Shown: one piece after another, positions 8,078 through 19,163 of the stretch
Layout of the letters: each line of letters starts with the position of its first letter
Position numbering within the stretch: the first letter of the stretch is position 1
From: Aurantimonas manganoxydans SI85-9A1
Lineage (GTDB): Bacteria > Pseudomonadota > Alphaproteobacteria > Rhizobiales > Rhizobiaceae
Assembly: GCF_000153465.1 (NCBI RefSeq)
Contig: NZ_CH672387.1
Coordinates: 3,015,903 to 3,079,902 of the forward strand
Length of the DNA: 64,000 nt
Direction: 5' to 3'
Program-made: the position numbers and the translations under genes
Notes under the pieces: model-generated
What the model saw: only the letters and a program-made list of their open reading frames with translations
Database searches by the model: none
Told to the model about the DNA's origin: nothing

Positions 8078-9697
8078 TCAGCGAAGGCCGTAGGCCACTC
8101 CGTCGCGGCCCGGATCGGCGGCGCCTTCCATCGTGCCGTCGGGGCGGATTCCGACGGCATGGACCCAGCCGATCGTATGTCCGTACGGATTGCGGATCAC
8201 CTCGTAGCCCTCGCTCTCCAGCTCGCGGGCGATGGAGCGCCGGATGCGATTGGAGACGTCGATGGGATTGCCGGTCGAGGAAAAGCGCGGCGCGGCCACC
8301 GCTTCGCCCACGGACATGCCGAAATCGACGACGTTGAGGATGGTCTGCAGGACGCCCATGACGATCTGGGTGCCGCCGGGCGCGCCCAGAACCAGTTCCG
8401 GACGGTCACCATCGAAGACGATGGTCGGGCACATGGCGCTGAAGCGCGACTTGCCGGGCGCGATGCTGCCGGCGCGGCCGGGGCGCGGGTCGAAGACGCC
8501 CATGCAGCCATTGTAGAGGAAGCCCAGCCCGTCGGTAATGACGCCGGACGGCATGCCCAGCGAGTGGGTCATGGAGACGCAATTGCCGTCGCCATCGACC
8601 ACCGACAGATGGGTCGTGTTGACCGGCACCGCATTCGGCGCCTGAAGCCGCGGTACCTCGGCGCGCACGCCGGCGCGGATCTCGCCCGCCAGTTCGCGCG
8701 CATAGGCCTTGTCGGTCAGATACGCCAGCGGCACGTCGAGGAAGCGGGGATCGCCGACATGGCGGTCCTTGTCGATGGTGGCGCGCTTCATCGCCTCGCA
8801 GACGGTGCGGATGTAGTCCGGCGAATTGTGCCCGAGCCCGGCGAGGTCGAAATTCTCCAGGATGTTCAGCATTTCGACCAGCATCACGCCGCCGCCCGGC
8901 GGCTGATTGGTGGTGATGCGGCGGCCGCGATAGCTGGCGGTCAGCGGTGCTTTGCGCTGCGGGGAATAGTCGCTGAGATCGTCGCCCGACAGCAGCGCGC
9001 CGTTGGCGGCCATGTCGGCGGCGATGCGGGCACCGATCTCGCCGGTGTAGAAATCCTCCGCGCCGTGTTCGGCGATCCGCCGCAGGGTCGCGGCGTAGTC
9101 GGGATTGCGGATCGGCTCGCCGACCGTCAGCGGCGTGCCGTCGGGGCGGCAGTAGAGTTCGCGCCCGGTGGCGCTGAAGGCGAGGCGCTCGGCCGTCGCC
9201 GCGCGGCCCATCTTGGAGCCCTCCATGAAGAAGGTGTACATGGCCGGGCGCACGAAGAAGCCGTTCTCAGCCCACTCGACCGCCGGCTGCAGGATGGTCT
9301 CCCAGGACAGGCGGCCATGGGCCCGATGCACCTCTTCGTAGGCGCGCAACGCCGCCGGAACGCAGATCGCGCCATAGCCGAGATCGTTGACCCGGTCCTT
9401 CAGGACGAAGCCGAAGCCGTCGCGCGTCTCGCCCTCGACGCGATCTTCCCACATGTCCGGGCGGGCGGCCTTCGGTGCCGGGGCGTGGAAGTCGAGATAT
9501 TCGTGCAGCCCCTTCCCTGGCATGTAGAGGCCGAGACTGCCGAAGCCGGCGATGCCGCACATCAGCGGATCGACGACCGTCTGGGCGAGCGCGCAGGCGA
9601 TCGCCGCATCGACGGCATTGCCGCCCTTTTCCAGCATCTCGATGCCGGATTCGGCCGCTTCGGGCTGCGGACAGACGACCATCGCCTGAGACTGCAT
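8078..9697 (-). CDS. ggt: Gamma-glutamyltransferase family protein
   Basis: A 539-residue Ntn-hydrolase of the gamma-glutamyltransferase/acylase family, which cleaves gamma-glutamyl amides such as glutathione or gamma-glutamyl peptides after self-cleavage. The nucleophile is expected at Thr361, the first residue of TTHLSVVDGDGN, which would start the small subunit. Other family segments are GGNAVDAAIA near the N-terminus, GFGSLGLYMPG, and QPPGGGVMLVEMLN before the cleavage site. Start ATG 9697 has AGGAG 8 bases upstream. No clear signal peptide is visible, so unlike E. coli Ggt it may be cytoplasmic. It is the last gene of the peptide-transport operon, 29 bases after the alpha/beta hydrolase, suggesting action on imported gamma-glutamyl or cephalosporin-like amides. 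Confidence 0.93.
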   Translation of the reverse strand: MQSQAMVVCPQPEAAESGIEMLEKGGNAVDAAIACALAQTVVDPLMCGIAGFGSLGLYMPGKGLHEYLDFHAPAPKAARPDMWEDRVEGETRDGFGFVLKDRVNDLGYGAICVPAALRAYEEVHRAHGRLSWETILQPAVEWAENGFFVRPAMYTFFMEGSKMGRAATAERLAFSATGRELYCRPDGTPLTVGEPIRNPDYAATLRRIAEHGAEDFYTGEIGARIAADMAANGALLSGDDLSDYSPQRKAPLTASYRGRRITTNQPPGGGVMLVEMLNILENFDLAGLGHNSPDYIRTVCEAMKRATIDKDRHVGDPRFLDVPLAYLTDKAYARELAGEIRAGVRAEVPRLQAPNAVPVNTTHLSVVDGDGNCVSMTHSLGMPSGVITDGLGFLYNGCMGVFDPRPGRAGSIAPGKSRFSAMCPTIVFDGDRPELVLGAPGGTQIVMGVLQTILNVVDFGMSVGEAVAAPRFSSTGNPIDVSNRIRRSIARELESEGYEVIRNPYGHTIGWVHAVGIRPDGTMEGAADPGRDGVAYGLR

Positions 9698-9726
9698 GCT
9701 GTCGCTCCTGTCGGGGATCGGAAAGG

Positions 9727-11754
9727 TCAGAGACGCACGAGGTGGCGCGGCCGGCCCCATTCGCCGGCATCGGCGACCGCGCGGGAGACGTCCTCGCGCA
9801 GCATCAGCCCGTCGGCGACCAGCGCCTCCGCGGCCTGGCGGATCGCCGCCACATAGCCGTCGGCGGTGCCGTAGCGGGCAAGGACCGAGCGCCTCGGATC
9901 GCCGGTCTGGCCGCGTTCGTCCTCGCTGTCGGGAAACGGAATGTAGCTGCCGGTGATGCCGACCATGGCGCCATGGCCGACGTCACGGCGACGCACGCTC
10001 CAGCCGGTATAGGTGCCGAGCGGCGCCTGGACCATCGGCGCGCGGATGCCGGCCAGATCGTTGCCGTCGCCGTCGACGGCCGGCACCTGCACCGGGTAGC
10101 ACTCGCCGGCCAGGATCTCCGGCGGCTCGTTGGCGATCAGCCCCGCATCGATGTCGGGTCCGAAATCGAGCCGTTCCAGCTTGCTCGGGCCACGCGGCAG
10201 GGCGACGCCGGGAATATGCGGGAACGCGGCCCGCCACATGTCCTCGGCGACCAGCGTGCCGTCGCCGCGCGCCGGAATGCGGCTTGCCGGCGGCGGCGTG
10301 CCTTCGCTCGCCCAGGCGTCGAGATTGTCGAGCCCGGCGCGAAACAGCATCGAGGTGGCGACGACGTTGAAGCATTCCTGCGCCAGCCCCTTGGCGGGCG
10401 CGTCGACGAGGGGCGAGGCGTAATGCTGGGAACTCGCCCACAGATACACCCGGACATTGTCCGGCTGGGGCAAGTCGCGGCCCTTGGTGTCGGTGTGCAC
10501 CAGCGAGGCCCGGCGATGCCAGTATTCGCAGGCGGTGTCCGTATGGATGACCAGCGGATCGGTGTCCGGCCGCGTGAGGATGGCGTCCTCGCAGCCCGTA
10601 TAGTGATCGGTGGACATCGCATAGGAAAAGGGGAAGCGATCGGCCGGCGAGAAATGGTTCTCGTGTTCCTGGCCCGGCAGCAGCACCAGATTGGCGAAGC
10701 GGTGGTTCATCCACATCTTGCCGGCCCCGGCGACGTGCGGCATCACGCCGTCGAAGACCTTGCGGTTCTTCGCGCCGGCGTTGAAGCCGAGATACAGGAA
10801 GTCGCGGATGCAGCGCCCGGTCTGGGAGCGGCCCCAGGCATAGGCCTTCTCGACGCCGATGCCGTTGTCGCGCAGGGGATTGGCCTGCCCGCTGGCGGTC
10901 GTCTCCCCGTGCTTCAGGAAGCTGACGAAGTCGCGCACCGCAACATGACCGACGCCGAGAACCAGCGGGTCGCGCGCCTCGTAGACGATCTCGTAGATCC
11001 AGCCGGCCTCGAAGCCGTCGGGCAGGAAGACATGGCTGTCGGAGGCGATGATCGCCTCTTCCATGCCTTGGTTGTCGACGCCGCCACCGCTCTCGATGCG
11101 GGCAAATGCCCAGGCATCGGCCGGGATCTCCTCGCGCACGCTTTGGGCGTAGCGCCGGCGGGTCAGCCGCGCGGTGCGGGTGTCGAGCGAGACGGTGGGA
11201 TAGCTGCGCGTCGAGACCAGCGAACTCAGCGGAAACACCCGCGTGCCGGGCTCCACCGCGATGAACTCCGAGCGGGTCCGGCCGGTGATCGGACGGCCGT
11301 TCTCGCTCGCCACCGGTGCATCGAGCAGCATGCGGCCATTGCCGGGCAACAGATCGCCCTGCCAGGCGAGCCAGCCGACCGAATAGCCGCGCCGCATCAG
11401 GAAGCCGTTGCCGGCATCGGCGCGGCTGCGCGGGTCGTTGGTCGGCGGGGCGTCGTTGAAGAACTGCAGCGCGCGCTTGTTGCCGCGATTGCCGTAGTCG
11501 AAGAACAGCCGGCGATTGCCGCGCGACAGATCGACCGGCTTGAGGATGCAGAAATCCGCCTCGAAGACGACGCGGCCGTCGGCATCGACGGGGGCAAGGC
11601 CGATATCGGTGACGACGCGCTGGGCCTCGGCCGCGGGATCGACCCGGAAGATCATCCGGCCGGACAGCCGCTCGTAGGAACCCGCGGCGCCGAAGCTCTC
11701 GCCCTCCGCGAAGAGGCAGCGCTCGTCCAGCCGGTAATCGATCTCGGAATCCAT
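9727..11754 (-). CDS. Alpha/beta hydrolase domain-containing protein
   Basis: A 675-residue protein of the large alpha/beta-hydrolase-domain family found in catabolic clusters of Proteobacteria. It has the N-terminal segment EGESFGAAGSYERLSGR, then FFDYGNRGNKRALQFFND, and WGRSQTGRCIRDFLYLGFN, which supplies a probable Ser nucleophile (GRSQTG). The family is thought to hydrolyse esters or amides but has few characterised members. Start ATG 11754 has GAGGGG 7 bases before it. It sits 11 bases after the ATPase gene and 29 before ggt, so it is co-transcribed with the dipeptide-type transporter. The substrate is unknown; a role in processing the imported compound is inferred from position only. 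Confidence 0.85.
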   Translation of the reverse strand: MDSEIDYRLDERCLFAEGESFGAAGSYERLSGRMIFRVDPAAEAQRVVTDIGLAPVDADGRVVFEADFCILKPVDLSRGNRRLFFDYGNRGNKRALQFFNDAPPTNDPRSRADAGNGFLMRRGYSVGWLAWQGDLLPGNGRMLLDAPVASENGRPITGRTRSEFIAVEPGTRVFPLSSLVSTRSYPTVSLDTRTARLTRRRYAQSVREEIPADAWAFARIESGGGVDNQGMEEAIIASDSHVFLPDGFEAGWIYEIVYEARDPLVLGVGHVAVRDFVSFLKHGETTASGQANPLRDNGIGVEKAYAWGRSQTGRCIRDFLYLGFNAGAKNRKVFDGVMPHVAGAGKMWMNHRFANLVLLPGQEHENHFSPADRFPFSYAMSTDHYTGCEDAILTRPDTDPLVIHTDTACEYWHRRASLVHTDTKGRDLPQPDNVRVYLWASSQHYASPLVDAPAKGLAQECFNVVATSMLFRAGLDNLDAWASEGTPPPASRIPARGDGTLVAEDMWRAAFPHIPGVALPRGPSKLERLDFGPDIDAGLIANEPPEILAGECYPVQVPAVDGDGNDLAGIRAPMVQAPLGTYTGWSVRRRDVGHGAMVGITGSYIPFPDSEDERGQTGDPRRSVLARYGTADGYVAAIRQAAEALVADGLMLREDVSRAVADAGEWGRPRHLVRL

Positions 11755-11765
11755 ATGCGGTCCCC

Positions 11766-13776
<2,011 letters not shown>

Positions 13777-13780
<4 letters not shown>

Positions 13781-14673
13781 GCCTTGCCCTCCGGCGTCGT
13801 GACATCGCGCAGGGCGTCTCCGACGAGGTTGATCGCGAAGATCAGCAGCACCAGCGCGGCGCCCGGCACGGCGATCATCCAGGGGCGGAACAGGAGCTGG
13901 CTCTTGGCTTCCGCTACCATCAGCCCCCAGGACACGTTCGGCGGCTGGACGCCGAGGCCGAGGAAGGACAGCGCCGCTTCCAGAAGGATGGCGTGGGCCA
14001 GCTCGATCGAGGCGACGACGATCAGCGGCCCCATGATGTTGGGCAGGATCTCCCGGATCAGGATGCGGGTGGTGGAGCTGCCGATGGTACGCGCCGAGGT
14101 GATGTATTCGCGCGAAGCCAGCTGCTGGGTGGCGCTGCGCATGACGATGGCGAAACGATCCCAGAGCAGGAGCCCGATCACCATGACCAGCAGCGACAAC
14201 GAGCTTCCGACCAGCGCCACGACGACCAGCGCGACGAGGACGACCGGCAGCGTCAGGCGGATGGTGATGATGAAATTGACCACCAGATCGACCCAGCCGC
14301 CCCAGTAGCCGGCGGCGACGCCCATGGCGGTGCCGATGGTGCCGGAGATGAGAATGGTCAGGAAGCCGATCATCAGCGAGATGCGGGCGCCGAACAGAAG
14401 CCGCGTGAGGTAGTCGCGACCGAGCCCGTCGGTGCCCAACGGATGCGCCCAGCTGCCGCCCTCGGCCCAGACCGGCGCGACGAAGCGCTGGCCGAGATCC
14501 TGGATCGACGGATCGTGGGGCGTCAGCCACGGCGCGAAGATGGCGGCGAGGAAGATGACGAGGATGATCAGCCCGCCGACCCAGAAGCTGCCATGCCGAA
14601 GGGCGCGGCCGACGGCCACGCGGGTCGGCGAGACCGCGATCTGGAGAGGCGGAGCGTGGGTGACTGGGGGCAT
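13777..14673 (-). CDS. Dipeptide ABC transporter permease (DppC-like)
   Basis: A 298-residue inner-membrane permease with about six hydrophobic segments and the binding-protein-dependent transport motif region near EILPNIMGPLIVVASIELA. The segment PLGTDGLGRDYLTRLLFGAR is characteristic of DppC/OppC proteins. Two starts are possible: the ATG at 14673, used here, or a GTG at 14682 that overlaps the upstream stop as GTGA. Neither has a strong ribosome site, so translation is probably coupled to the preceding permease. Confidence 0.95.
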
Positions 14674-14678
14674 GGAAC

Positions 14679-15596
14679 TCACGAGATGCGGATCCGCGGA
14701 TCGAGGGCCGCGTTGAGAAGGTCGGCGACGAGGGTCAGGATCGCGTAGGCGACGGCGATCAGGAGCAGGATCGCCTGGATCACCTCGATGTCGGCGCGCT
14801 GGATGGACTCCCAGGCGAGATGGCCAATGCCCTTGAGGGAGAAGATCGTCTCGATGACGATCGAGCCGCCCAGCATGAAGCCGAGCTGGACCGCGGCGAG
14901 CGAGACGACCGGTACGATGGCGTGGCGCAGGCCATGGCGCACAACGACCCGCCAGGGCGTCAGCCCATAGGCGCGGGCCGTGCGCACGTGGTCGGCCTGC
15001 ATCACGTCGAGCATACCGGAGCGGGTCAGGCGCATGATCGCCGGGGTGGCGTAATAGCCGAGCGCGACCGAGGGCATGATGAAATGCGCCCAGGTGGAAT
15101 CGCCGGAGATCGGCAGCCAGCGCAGATAGACGCCGAAGAGATACATCAGCCCGAGCGCGAAGAGGAAGGACGGCAGCGCCTGGCCGGCGACCGCCAGCCA
15201 CAGCGAGATGCGGTCGATCACCGTGTTGGGGCGCAGCGCCGCCAGAACGCCGAGCGGAATGGAGAGCGCCAGCGCGAAGGTCAGCGCCAGAACGCCCAGT
15301 GTCGCGGTGACCGGCACGTGTTCGGCCAGAACATCCACCACGTCCATGCGCAGGTAATAGGAACGGCCGAAATCGCCCTGCAGGAGACGGCCGATCCAGT
15401 CGAGATATTGCAGGATCAGTGGCCGGTCGAAGCCGAAGAGTTCACGCACCGCCGCAATGTCGCTGGCCGAAGCTCCCTCGCCGGCCATCGCCGCCGCGGG
15501 ATCGCCGGACATGTGGACGAGGAGGAAGGCGATCACCGAGGTGACCGCCACCACGAGAAACGTCACCAGCAGGCGTTTGAGAATGAAGAAGAGCAT
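14679..15596 (-). CDS. Dipeptide ABC transporter permease (DppB-like)
   Basis: A 305-residue permease with an N-terminal membrane helix (MLFFILKRLLVTFLVVAVTS), the periplasmic loop, and five further hydrophobic segments. The EAA-loop region reads TARAYGLTPWRVVVRHGLRHA, shown here in overlapping form. Family features include GDFGRSYY and GGSIVIETIFSLKGIG. It follows the binding-protein gene by 51 bases that contain a strong hairpin, and precedes the second permease with at most a few bases of separation. Confidence 0.96.
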   Translation of the reverse strand: MLFFILKRLLVTFLVVAVTSVIAFLLVHMSGDPAAAMAGEGASASDIAAVRELFGFDRPLILQYLDWIGRLLQGDFGRSYYLRMDVVDVLAEHVPVTATLGVLALTFALALSIPLGVLAALRPNTVIDRISLWLAVAGQALPSFLFALGLMYLFGVYLRWLPISGDSTWAHFIMPSVALGYYATPAIMRLTRSGMLDVMQADHVRTARAYGLTPWRVVVRHGLRHAIVPVVSLAAVQLGFMLGGSIVIETIFSLKGIGHLAWESIQRADIEVIQAILLLIAVAYAILTLVADLLNAALDPRIRIS

Positions 15597-15614
15597 TGAG
15601 CCTCGGGTCAGTGG

Positions 15615-15637
15615 CCGGGGAGCCTGAAGCTCCCCGG
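15615..15637 (-). terminator. Intra-operon hairpin after the peptide-binding protein gene
   Basis: Perfect 9-bp stem CCGGGGAGC / GCTCCCCGG with loop CTGAA, between the binding-protein stop (15648) and the permease start (15596). Hairpins at this place are known to protect the upstream mRNA or to end part of the transcripts, giving more binding protein than permease. There is no T-run, so partial rather than full termination is likely. Confidence 0.65.
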
Positions 15638-15647
15638 CGGACGCTGG

Positions 15648-17192
15648 TTATTTCCACTTGGCGAGATAGAAATGCGCCATCTCGTCAGGGGTCACCGGAT
15701 AGTCCAGGTCCTTGTTGAAGGCGTAGGTCCGGCCATAGATGAAGAGCGGGATGTAATAGGCTTCATCCGCGATCTTCTTGAGCGCCTTGGAGTAGAGCGC
15801 CTCGCGGGCCTCGGTATCCGTGGTCGTCTCGGCTTCCGTCAGCCAGTCGCGCACTTCCTCGTCGCGGGCGTAGTCGTCCGGCCCGAACTGGAAGTAGTAG
15901 CCCGTCGACGCCGAGGCATCGAGCATGCCGTTGGAGCCGAAGGTCAGATGCGCGATCTGGGTCTCGTCGCCAACGATCAGCGGACGCAGGGCCCGCCACT
16001 GCAGGAACTGCAGGTCACCCTTGATGCCGACGGCACGCAGGTAGTTCAGCACCGCTTCCGAATAGGGCCGGTCACGATAGGCGTGGAACGGGAGCTCGAA
16101 GCCGTCCGGGTAGCCCGCCTCGGCCAGAAGCGCCTTGGCCTTCTCCGGATCGTAGGGGTACTGGGTGACATCGGTCTCGCAGCCGAACTGCACCGACACG
16201 CACATGGACTTCTGCACCGTCGAGCCTTCGCCGACGAGGTTCTCGGTGATCGCCTCACGGTCGATGGCATGGGCGATGGCCTGACGCACGCGCACGTCCG
16301 TCATCGGCGTCTCGCCGGTGCGGCCCGCGGCGTCGAGAGCCAGGAACGACATGCGCATGGTCGGCGCCGAGACGACGGTCAGATTGTCCATGTCGTTGAG
16401 CATGCCGGCATTCTCGGGCGGCACGCCCCAGATCCAGTCGACGCCGCCGGTGACGACCTCGGCGATCTGGGTCTCCGGGTCCTTGATGGTCCGGTAGATG
16501 ATCTTGCCGATGGACGGCTTGCCCTTCGGGCTGCCCTCGAAATAATCCGGGTTGAGTTCCAGGGTCAGCGACTCGCCGGCCTTGTAGTCGGTCAGCTTGT
16601 AGGGACCGGTGCAGACCGGGATGACGGCACCCCAGTCGCGGCGCGTCGTGCCGTCGGCACCCGGCACTTCCGGCGCGCTGTCATAATGGCCGGCCGGATA
16701 GATCGGCGAGGTACCGGACAGATATTCGAAGGCCGCCGGCGTCGGCGCCTTGGCGTGGATGCGGACCTTGTGGTCGTCCACCACCTCGACATTATCGATC
16801 CAGTCGACGATCACGCGGATCTTCATGTCGCTGTCGGGCGCGGCGACATGGTTCAGCGTGTCGGCCACGTCCTGGGCGTCGAAATCGGTGCCGTCGTGGA
16901 ACTTCACGCCTTCGCGCAGGTCCATCTCCAGCGTCTTGTCGTCGACCCATTCCCAGCTGGTCGCCAGCAGCGGCTGGTACTCGTTGGTCTGCGGATCGCG
17001 GTGGATCAGGCTGTCGCACTGGGCGTAGGCGGTGATCAGCGCCTCGCGCTGGTTGCCGTAATAGAGGTCGGGCGTGTCCATCTCGGTGGATGTCGCCCAG
17101 ACGAAGGTGTCGTTGTCCTTGCCGGCCAAGGCCGGCGAGGCCGCGAGCGTCATCGCGCAGGCGGCCATCAGGGTATTCCTCAGCGTCTTCAT
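15648..17192 (-). CDS. ABC transporter substrate-binding protein, family 5 (dipeptide/oligopeptide type)
   Basis: A 514-residue periplasmic binding protein. The N-terminus (MKTLRNTLMAACAMTLAASPALA) is a typical Sec signal peptide with an AxA cleavage site. Family 5 features include QYQPLLATSWEW-like text (EYQPLLATSWEWVDDKT), LREGVKFHDGTDFDAQDV and DVRVRQAIAHAIDREAI. Start ATG 17192 has AGGAGAGGG upstream; an ATG 27 bases earlier overlaps the previous stop and is less likely. It is the second gene of the operon, 23 bases after the CocE-type hydrolase. The cargo is unknown; the hydrolases around it suggest peptides or peptide-like amides. Confidence 0.95.
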   Translation of the reverse strand: MKTLRNTLMAACAMTLAASPALAGKDNDTFVWATSTEMDTPDLYYGNQREALITAYAQCDSLIHRDPQTNEYQPLLATSWEWVDDKTLEMDLREGVKFHDGTDFDAQDVADTLNHVAAPDSDMKIRVIVDWIDNVEVVDDHKVRIHAKAPTPAAFEYLSGTSPIYPAGHYDSAPEVPGADGTTRRDWGAVIPVCTGPYKLTDYKAGESLTLELNPDYFEGSPKGKPSIGKIIYRTIKDPETQIAEVVTGGVDWIWGVPPENAGMLNDMDNLTVVSAPTMRMSFLALDAAGRTGETPMTDVRVRQAIAHAIDREAITENLVGEGSTVQKSMCVSVQFGCETDVTQYPYDPEKAKALLAEAGYPDGFELPFHAYRDRPYSEAVLNYLRAVGIKGDLQFLQWRALRPLIVGDETQIAHLTFGSNGMLDASASTGYYFQFGPDDYARDEEVRDWLTEAETTTDTEAREALYSKALKKIADEAYYIPLFIYGRTYAFNKDLDYPVTPDEMAHFYLAKWK

Positions 17193-17215
17193 CGTGCGTC
17201 CCTCTCCTGGTTTCT

Positions 17216-19057
17216 TCATCGCGGCTGGCTCACCGTCATCGGCAGTTCGACCAGCGACCCGCCGGCTCCGCCTCGAACGATCGTCAAAAGGGGCGGTCGC
17301 CCGTGCGGCAGCTGCACGTAATGATCGCAGTCCGCACCAGCGATCGAAAGGCGAATGCGGCTCCCGGCGCCGAACCTCCACGAGGTCGGCAGCAGTGCAA
17401 AGCGCATCCGCGCCGGCTTGCCGGGCACCATCGGGGCGGCGCTCGCCCGGCTGAAGTCGCGATAGGGCCACGACCAGTCCTGATCGGCCGGCGCCGGCAT
17501 CTCGTGCCGGTGCAGGGCCCGCAGCACGCCTTCGGTCACGTAGCGAACGGTGCCATCGGCCTCGACCTCCGACAGATAGACGTGGATCACCGCATCGCCC
17601 TCGCTGGAGGCGATGGACAGGTCGATCACCGGATGGCCGGACATACGCGCGGCGGCTTCGAGCGGCGCGCTGGTATAGGACTGCATCGCCGCGTCGCGGC
17701 CCTGCCAGTCGGCGTAATAATCGGTGGTGTTGAGGGCGGCGAGGCGCTCGTGGCGCGTGTCGTTGCCGGTGCCGACGGTATAGTCCACCTGGTAGGCGTC
17801 CTCGCCGGCCACGCCTCTTGCAGGTGCCAGACGGCCGCCGTCGTCCAGATGCAGGACCTGCCGCTGTTGATGCGGCGGCCATGCATCGGCGGCCTGCCAG
17901 ACGTCCTCATGCATAGAGAAATAATGGATCGGCGCCTCGTCCTTCAGCCCGGTGTCGAGGCCCATCAGATATTCGTCGAAGAACCGCAACACTTCAGCCA
18001 GGACGTCGAAGTCCGGGGCGGTGCGATCGCGCCAGGGCGACACATTGGTGCGGGCGCCATGGTCCCACGGACCCAATAGCAGATGCTGCCTGCGATTGGG
18101 GAGTGACCGGTAGCGGGCGATGGCGCCATTGGCGAAGCCGGCCCCGTCCATCCAGCCCGAAATCGAGTAGATCGCCACGTCCGGCGCGATGTCGGCGGCG
18201 TAATGGTACGGGCTGAAGGAGTGCGCCCCGAAGGACGGATCGTAGGGTAGCCGGTCGTCGGCGAAGGGAAACTCGCCGATAAAGTCCGGCATGTGGAAAT
18301 TGCCGAGATGCTCGCGCACCGCTGCGCGGCAGAGCGTGCCGTCGCCGTCCGCGTCCACCGGCTGCGGCCCGGCGAAGTCGGGATTGTCGAAATAGGGCTG
18401 CTTTGCCAGCACGTCGCGGCGGTCGTGGTCGAGCCCGACCATGATGTCGTCATAGCTCGCCGCCAGCTTGTTGAGCAGCACACCGCCCGGATAGAGATGA
18501 TCGACCCAAGTGTTCCAGACCGCGAAGAGCGGCGCGATCGCCTTGACCGCCGGATGGCCCGTACTGGCGAGGAAACAGGCGGCGGCGCCGAGATAGGAAA
18601 TCCCGGTCGAGCCGATGGTGCCGTCCGACCAGGGCTGGGCGACGATCCAGTCGGCGATCTCGCGGAAATCCTCGCGCTCGGCGGGCGAGCGGAAACTGTC
18701 GCGGGTGCCGAAGCTGGCGCCGGTGCCGCGCACGTCGACCACCACCACCGCATAGCCGCGCGGCACGAAGGCGTCGCGGTAGCGCGCCGCGTTAGGGCTG
18801 GGCTCGGTATCGGCGGAGGCCCCGTCCCGCAGCGCGAACCGGCGGTAATAGGGCGTCAGGATCAGGATGGTGGGAATGCGGTCCGGCCGTCCGGGCCCTT
18901 CCGGCAGGTAGATGTCCGCGGCGATCCGGCAGCCATCGCGCATCTCGACGTAGCAGGAGGCGGGACGGGCCGGGAGCGCAAAGCCCGCAGGGCGCTCGGC
19001 CCGATAGCGCGACGGCGGCTTTCGCCAGGCGTCACCCTTCGTATCGCTATCAGACAT
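17216..19057 (-). CDS. CocE/NonD family hydrolase (X-Pro dipeptidyl-peptidase S15-like)
   Basis: A 613-residue serine hydrolase with the S15/CocE alpha/beta-hydrolase fold. Visible signatures are VVVVDVRGTGASFGTRDSF and the nucleophile elbow STGISYLGAAACF, whose Ser is expected to be catalytic. The C-terminal half shows the jelly-roll X-Pro C-terminal domain, including SEGDAVIHVYLSEVEADG and SRIRLSIAGADCDHY. Members hydrolyse acyl esters (cocaine esterase), glutaryl-7-ACA or X-Pro peptides. No signal peptide is seen. Start is ATG 19057; the preceding TTG adds one residue only. First gene of the eight-gene operon that continues through the ABC transporter to ggt, divergent from the LysR regulator by 106 bases. 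Confidence 0.9.
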   Translation of the reverse strand: MSDSDTKGDAWRKPPSRYRAERPAGFALPARPASCYVEMRDGCRIAADIYLPEGPGRPDRIPTILILTPYYRRFALRDGASADTEPSPNAARYRDAFVPRGYAVVVVDVRGTGASFGTRDSFRSPAEREDFREIADWIVAQPWSDGTIGSTGISYLGAAACFLASTGHPAVKAIAPLFAVWNTWVDHLYPGGVLLNKLAASYDDIMVGLDHDRRDVLAKQPYFDNPDFAGPQPVDADGDGTLCRAAVREHLGNFHMPDFIGEFPFADDRLPYDPSFGAHSFSPYHYAADIAPDVAIYSISGWMDGAGFANGAIARYRSLPNRRQHLLLGPWDHGARTNVSPWRDRTAPDFDVLAEVLRFFDEYLMGLDTGLKDEAPIHYFSMHEDVWQAADAWPPHQQRQVLHLDDGGRLAPARGVAGEDAYQVDYTVGTGNDTRHERLAALNTTDYYADWQGRDAAMQSYTSAPLEAAARMSGHPVIDLSIASSEGDAVIHVYLSEVEADGTVRYVTEGVLRALHRHEMPAPADQDWSWPYRDFSRASAAPMVPGKPARMRFALLPTSWRFGAGSRIRLSIAGADCDHYVQLPHGRPPLLTIVRGGAGGSLVELPMTVSQPR

Positions 19058-19121
19058 CAAAACTCCGTACGCGCCTCTCGGGGTGGTCAGCGTACGGGGC
19101 CTGTGCCATGCGTCAATTTCG

Positions 19122-19134
19122 ATCTTCGCAAGAT
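19122..19134. promoter_or_regulatory. Palindrome in the LysR/CocE divergent promoter
   Basis: ATCTTCGCAAGAT is a perfect 5-3-5 inverted repeat located 30 bases before the lysR-type gene and 65 before the divergent hydrolase gene. LysR regulators usually bind a dyad of this kind in the shared promoter; the assignment is inferred from position and symmetry only. Confidence 0.5.
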
Positions 19135-19163
19135 TTCATGCGCAAAGCGAATGGAGTGAACTG

